A stretch of 32,844 bases of DNA from Nitrososphaerota archaeon (GTDB lineage: Archaea; Thermoproteota; Nitrososphaeria; Nitrososphaerales; UBA183), in assembly GCA_029785235.1 (NCBI GenBank), contig JAFMAA010000008.1, positions 1-32,844 of the forward strand, written 5' to 3'. Positions 31,542-32,844 of this stretch are shown here, one piece after another (position 1 is the stretch's first letter; the number at the start of each line of letters is the position of its first letter). The position numbers and the translations under genes were made by a program. The notes below the pieces were generated by a model. The model made no database searches. It worked only from the letters and a program-made list of their open reading frames with translations, and was not told the DNA's origin.

Positions 31542-32594
31542 CTACCTGCCTCTGATGCCGTATAGGCGCAGGGCCTTCCTGACATGCGGCTCATCCATCT
31601 TGGCAGGGATGACTCCACCGCCACTCATGGCTGCCACGGCGCGCTCGCTCTCCCTGGACGGTGCTACTTTGATCAGGGCAACCAGGGCCCCGAGAAGCTT
31701 TTCGGCGAAACCGTACTTCTGGGAGAGAAAGACAAGGAGGGAGTAGTCTACCTTGTTCTTCGCAAGGAGCACGGGGACAGCTGCAATCCGTCTCTTGTCC
31801 TCGCCCAGGAGTACTGAAGAGATGATATATTCTACTGAAAAATCCTGCCCCCCGTCTGCTTCTGACCCGAACTCCTTGTACCCCAACTTCGCAAAGTTAT
31901 GGACCAGATCCTTCTCGCTTATCTTGGAAGGGTTGGTCCTGTCGAGGTCGAACCTGATACGAACTCCTTGAACCACTGCGTTCCGGATCAGCCTCCAGAA
32001 CTCTTGAGGCATGTGGAGAACCACCATGTCCGGGATCATCTCCTTGAACGGGTTCCTCTCAGGGGATCTCAGCCGCTCGATCAGCTCGCTGCCGGCCACT
32101 ACGAGTGGTTCCACCCTCACATTGAGCCGTGTCCCTATCTCATGGGTGACTTTCTGCGCCTTCGATTCCTGGGCCGTTTCCTTCTCTTCCATGAGGACCA
32201 GCGGCTCCGCCCTATTCAGCTTCGCGTTGCGCTCAGGGTCGAGGAGGAGGATCGACCCGACGGAGGTCAAGTCCCCGAGCTCCCTTTCCAGACTCTCGAA
32301 CAGTCCCCAGGTATCGGGCCACTTCCGCAGGAACTCCCGCTTCTTCTGGAGTTCCATCTCGGTCAGGGTGTCAAGGAGGAGATAGTTCGCGAAGTTGAGG
32401 GCGGGGATGGACGCCTTCCCTTGCTTCTCCATCGTAACGATGCCTTCTTTCTCGAGCGATGCTAGTGCGCGGTAGATGTTAGGGTAATAGGCGGGACCAG
32501 ACTCTTCCATCTCTGAAGTTAGCTGGCGGATAGAGACTGGATTACTCACCCTCCTCGACATGGCGTCCAGGATTCTGAACTCGGTGCCGTTCAA
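31542..32594 (-). CDS. wHTH protein with degenerate nucleotidyltransferase domain
   Basis: The 350-residue protein has an N-terminal winged helix (FRILDAMSRRVSNPVSIRQL, NIYRALASLEKEGIVTM; 6-60), then a linker typical of archaeal wHTH-nucleotidyltransferase proteins. About 105-200 follows the MNT fold (SVGSILLLDPERNAKLNRAE to VVLHMPQEFWRLI), but the GS and paired Asp residues are gone, so it should be inactive. The last 110 residues hold RRIAAVPVLLAKNKVDYSLL and GFAEKLLGALVAL, a helical domain. TTG 32594 lies 30 nt from ttaatatagg. Three ATAGCA elements upstream look like operators. It has its own promoter upstream of dprA and may regulate the cassette. Confidence 0.62.
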   Translation of the reverse strand: MNGTEFRILDAMSRRVSNPVSIRQLTSEMEESGPAYYPNIYRALASLEKEGIVTMEKQGKASIPALNFANYLLLDTLTEMELQKKREFLRKWPDTWGLFESLERELGDLTSVGSILLLDPERNAKLNRAEPLVLMEEKETAQESKAQKVTHEIGTRLNVRVEPLVVAGSELIERLRSPERNPFKEMIPDMVVLHMPQEFWRLIRNAVVQGVRIRFDLDRTNPSKISEKDLVHNFAKLGYKEFGSEADGGQDFSVEYIISSVLLGEDKRRIAAVPVLLAKNKVDYSLLVFLSQKYGFAEKLLGALVALIKVAPSRESERAVAAMSGGGVIPAKMDEPHVRKALRLYGIRGR

Positions 32595-32620
32595 TTCCTT
32601 CGAGAGGTCACCCTCGGGGT

Positions 32621-32659
32621 CCTATATTAAGATAGCAAAGATGCTATAATATAATAGCA
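32621..32659 (-). promoter_or_regulatory. TATA box and ATAGCA operator repeats
   Basis: The TATA-like ttaatatagg (complement of 32621-32630) serves the gene starting at 32594. Just upstream are ATAGCA (32632-32637), its complement TGCTAT (32642-32647) forming a 6-bp palindrome with a 4-nt spacer, and a third ATAGCA (32654-32659). This is a likely binding site of the wHTH protein. Confidence 0.5.
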
Positions 32660-32674
32660 AAATGACTATAACAA

Positions 32675-32709
32675 GGGCGATTTGAACACGCTTAGGCGTG
32701 CCGCGGGTC
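32675..32709. repeat. att 35-bp direct repeat at tRNA-Phe
   Basis: This is the right copy of the 35-bp repeat, with two differences from 30026-30060. Positions 32699-32709 are the 3' end of tRNA-Phe; 32675-32698 are element-side DNA carrying a cacgc/gcgtg hairpin. The nested 17-bp match to attL (490-506) covers 32699-32715. Confidence 0.75.
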
Positions 32710-32806
32710 GGATTTGAGCCGACGACACTCCGGTCTTCAGCCGGATGCTGATGAGCTATGAGGTCTCCCTAGCCTTCAAGCAGGAATCAGGCTGAGCTAC
32801 CGCGGC
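32699..32806 (-). tRNA. tRNA-Phe (GAA) with D-loop insertion
   Basis: Reading the minus strand from 32806: acceptor GCCGCGG pairs with CCGCGGC, discriminator A at 32699; T arm GTCGG-CTCAAAT-CCGAC; variable GTGTC; anticodon arm TCCGG-CTGAAGA-CCGGA with anticodon GAA. CCA is not encoded. The D arm starts GCTC, but its partner (CAGC) comes only after about 43 nt (32793-32751), so roughly 33-35 nt extra lie in the D loop. That insert can form its own stems (CCT...AGG, CTGAT/ATCAG). A non-canonical archaeal tRNA intron is the simplest reading, though I could not draw a clean bulge-helix-bulge. The 3' end is the integration target. Confidence 0.85.
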
Positions 32807-32829
32807 ACGACACATGCGCCGCCAGCGGA

Positions 32830-32841
32830 GAGACTTAAGAC
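32830..32841 (-). promoter_or_regulatory. TATA-like box of tRNA-Phe
   Basis: The AT-rich gtcttaagtct on the minus strand is centred about 30 nt upstream of the tRNA 5' end at 32806, a usual position for an archaeal tRNA promoter. Confidence 0.45.
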
Positions 32842-32844
32842 TTT

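Larger units (their letters stand above)
30061..32674. mobile_element. 2.6-kb att-flanked DprA-PRTase cassette
   Basis: The block is bounded by the 35-bp direct repeats (30026-30060 and 32675-32709), the right one fused to intact tRNA-Phe. It holds three minus-strand genes only: wHTH/degenerate nucleotidyltransferase, DprA and a ComF-like phosphoribosyltransferase. With no integrase inside, it would need the recombinase of the larger element. This is an inference from repeat position and orientation. Confidence 0.5.
507..32698. mobile_element. Integrated genomic island at tRNA-Phe
   Basis: The interval is bounded by a 17-bp direct repeat (490-506 and 32699-32715), of which the right copy is the 3' end of an intact tRNA-Phe gene. 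It contains a tyrosine recombinase (24401-25651), many defence-like and toxin-antitoxin-like genes, a broken HEPN gene and a MITE, all usual for such islands. A second, longer repeat at 30026-30060 and 32675-32709 suggests that it is composite: a roughly 29.5-kb element plus a 2.6-kb element in tandem. Extent is inferred from the repeats; the empty site has not been seen. Confidence 0.65.

Noticed and set aside
1..32844. CRISPR array or rRNA
   Set aside because: No regularly spaced direct repeats and no rRNA-like conserved stretches were seen.

Overview
The window looks archaeal, and most of it looks like one integrated genomic island. Archaeal signs are: TATA-like boxes centred about 27 nt upstream of the start codon of many genes, giving leaderless starts (ATG, GTG and TTG all used); a tRNA-Phe without an encoded CCA; and archaeal-type families (HerA-NurA pair, AbrB and RHH mini-regulators, a Holliday-resolvase-like membrane endonuclease, MNT-HEPN). 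Thermoproteota (Nitrososphaeria or Bathyarchaeia type) is my guess, but lineage is not proven by what I can see.

Layout. The left edge (1-187) is the 5' part of a CopD-like membrane protein, probably chromosomal flank. At 490-506 a 17-bp sequence matches the 3' end of the intact tRNA-Phe gene at 32699-32806 (16/17), starting exactly at its discriminator base. This is the expected geometry of attL/attR for an element inserted into the tRNA 3' end, so 507-32698 (about 32.2 kb) is read as an island. A third att-like copy (35-bp repeat, 30026-30060 versus 32675-32709, 33/35 identical) splits off a 2.6-kb end cassette, suggesting two elements in tandem at one tRNA. A tyrosine recombinase lies at 24401-25651.

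Cargo, left to right: a 112-bp MITE with an 8-bp target duplication (882-993); small ORFs; a wHTH protein plus atypical kinase pair (1604-3266); a membrane protein (3339-4343); an intracellular subtilase translationally coupled to a PD-(D/E)XK nuclease (4680-7405); an RHH regulator with operator repeats; a plus-strand run of HTH-nuclease, zinc ribbon, nuclease-DUF5655 and MBL hydrolase (7976-11041) facing a divergent HerA-NurA pair (11038-14612); a DpnII-type GATC restriction-modification cluster (14708-18014) with an AbrB/unknown divergent module inside it; a DUF2075 nuclease-helicase (18292-20067); junction-resolvase-like nucleases including RusA (20456-21290); a coupled three-gene unit with zinc ribbons and a PD-(D/E)XK-like protein (21547-23611); a wHTH membrane protein; the integrase; a metallophosphoesterase; an AbiE-like pair (26608-28292); a Vsr-like endonuclease with zinc ribbon; an MNT antitoxin-type nucleotidyltransferase with a broken HEPN partner (29087-29962); and the end cassette encoding a ComF-like phosphoribosyltransferase, DprA and a wHTH/degenerate nucleotidyltransferase, resembling the bacterial ShosTA module.

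Together this is a tRNA-anchored archaeal defence island, dense in nucleases, toxin-antitoxin-like pairs and regulators, with few genes that look like ordinary metabolism. The least familiar units are the subtilase-nuclease operon, the wHTH-kinase pair, the nuclease/MBL/HerA-NurA cluster and the att-flanked DprA-PRTase cassette. All functions are inferred from motifs read by eye; no database search was possible.
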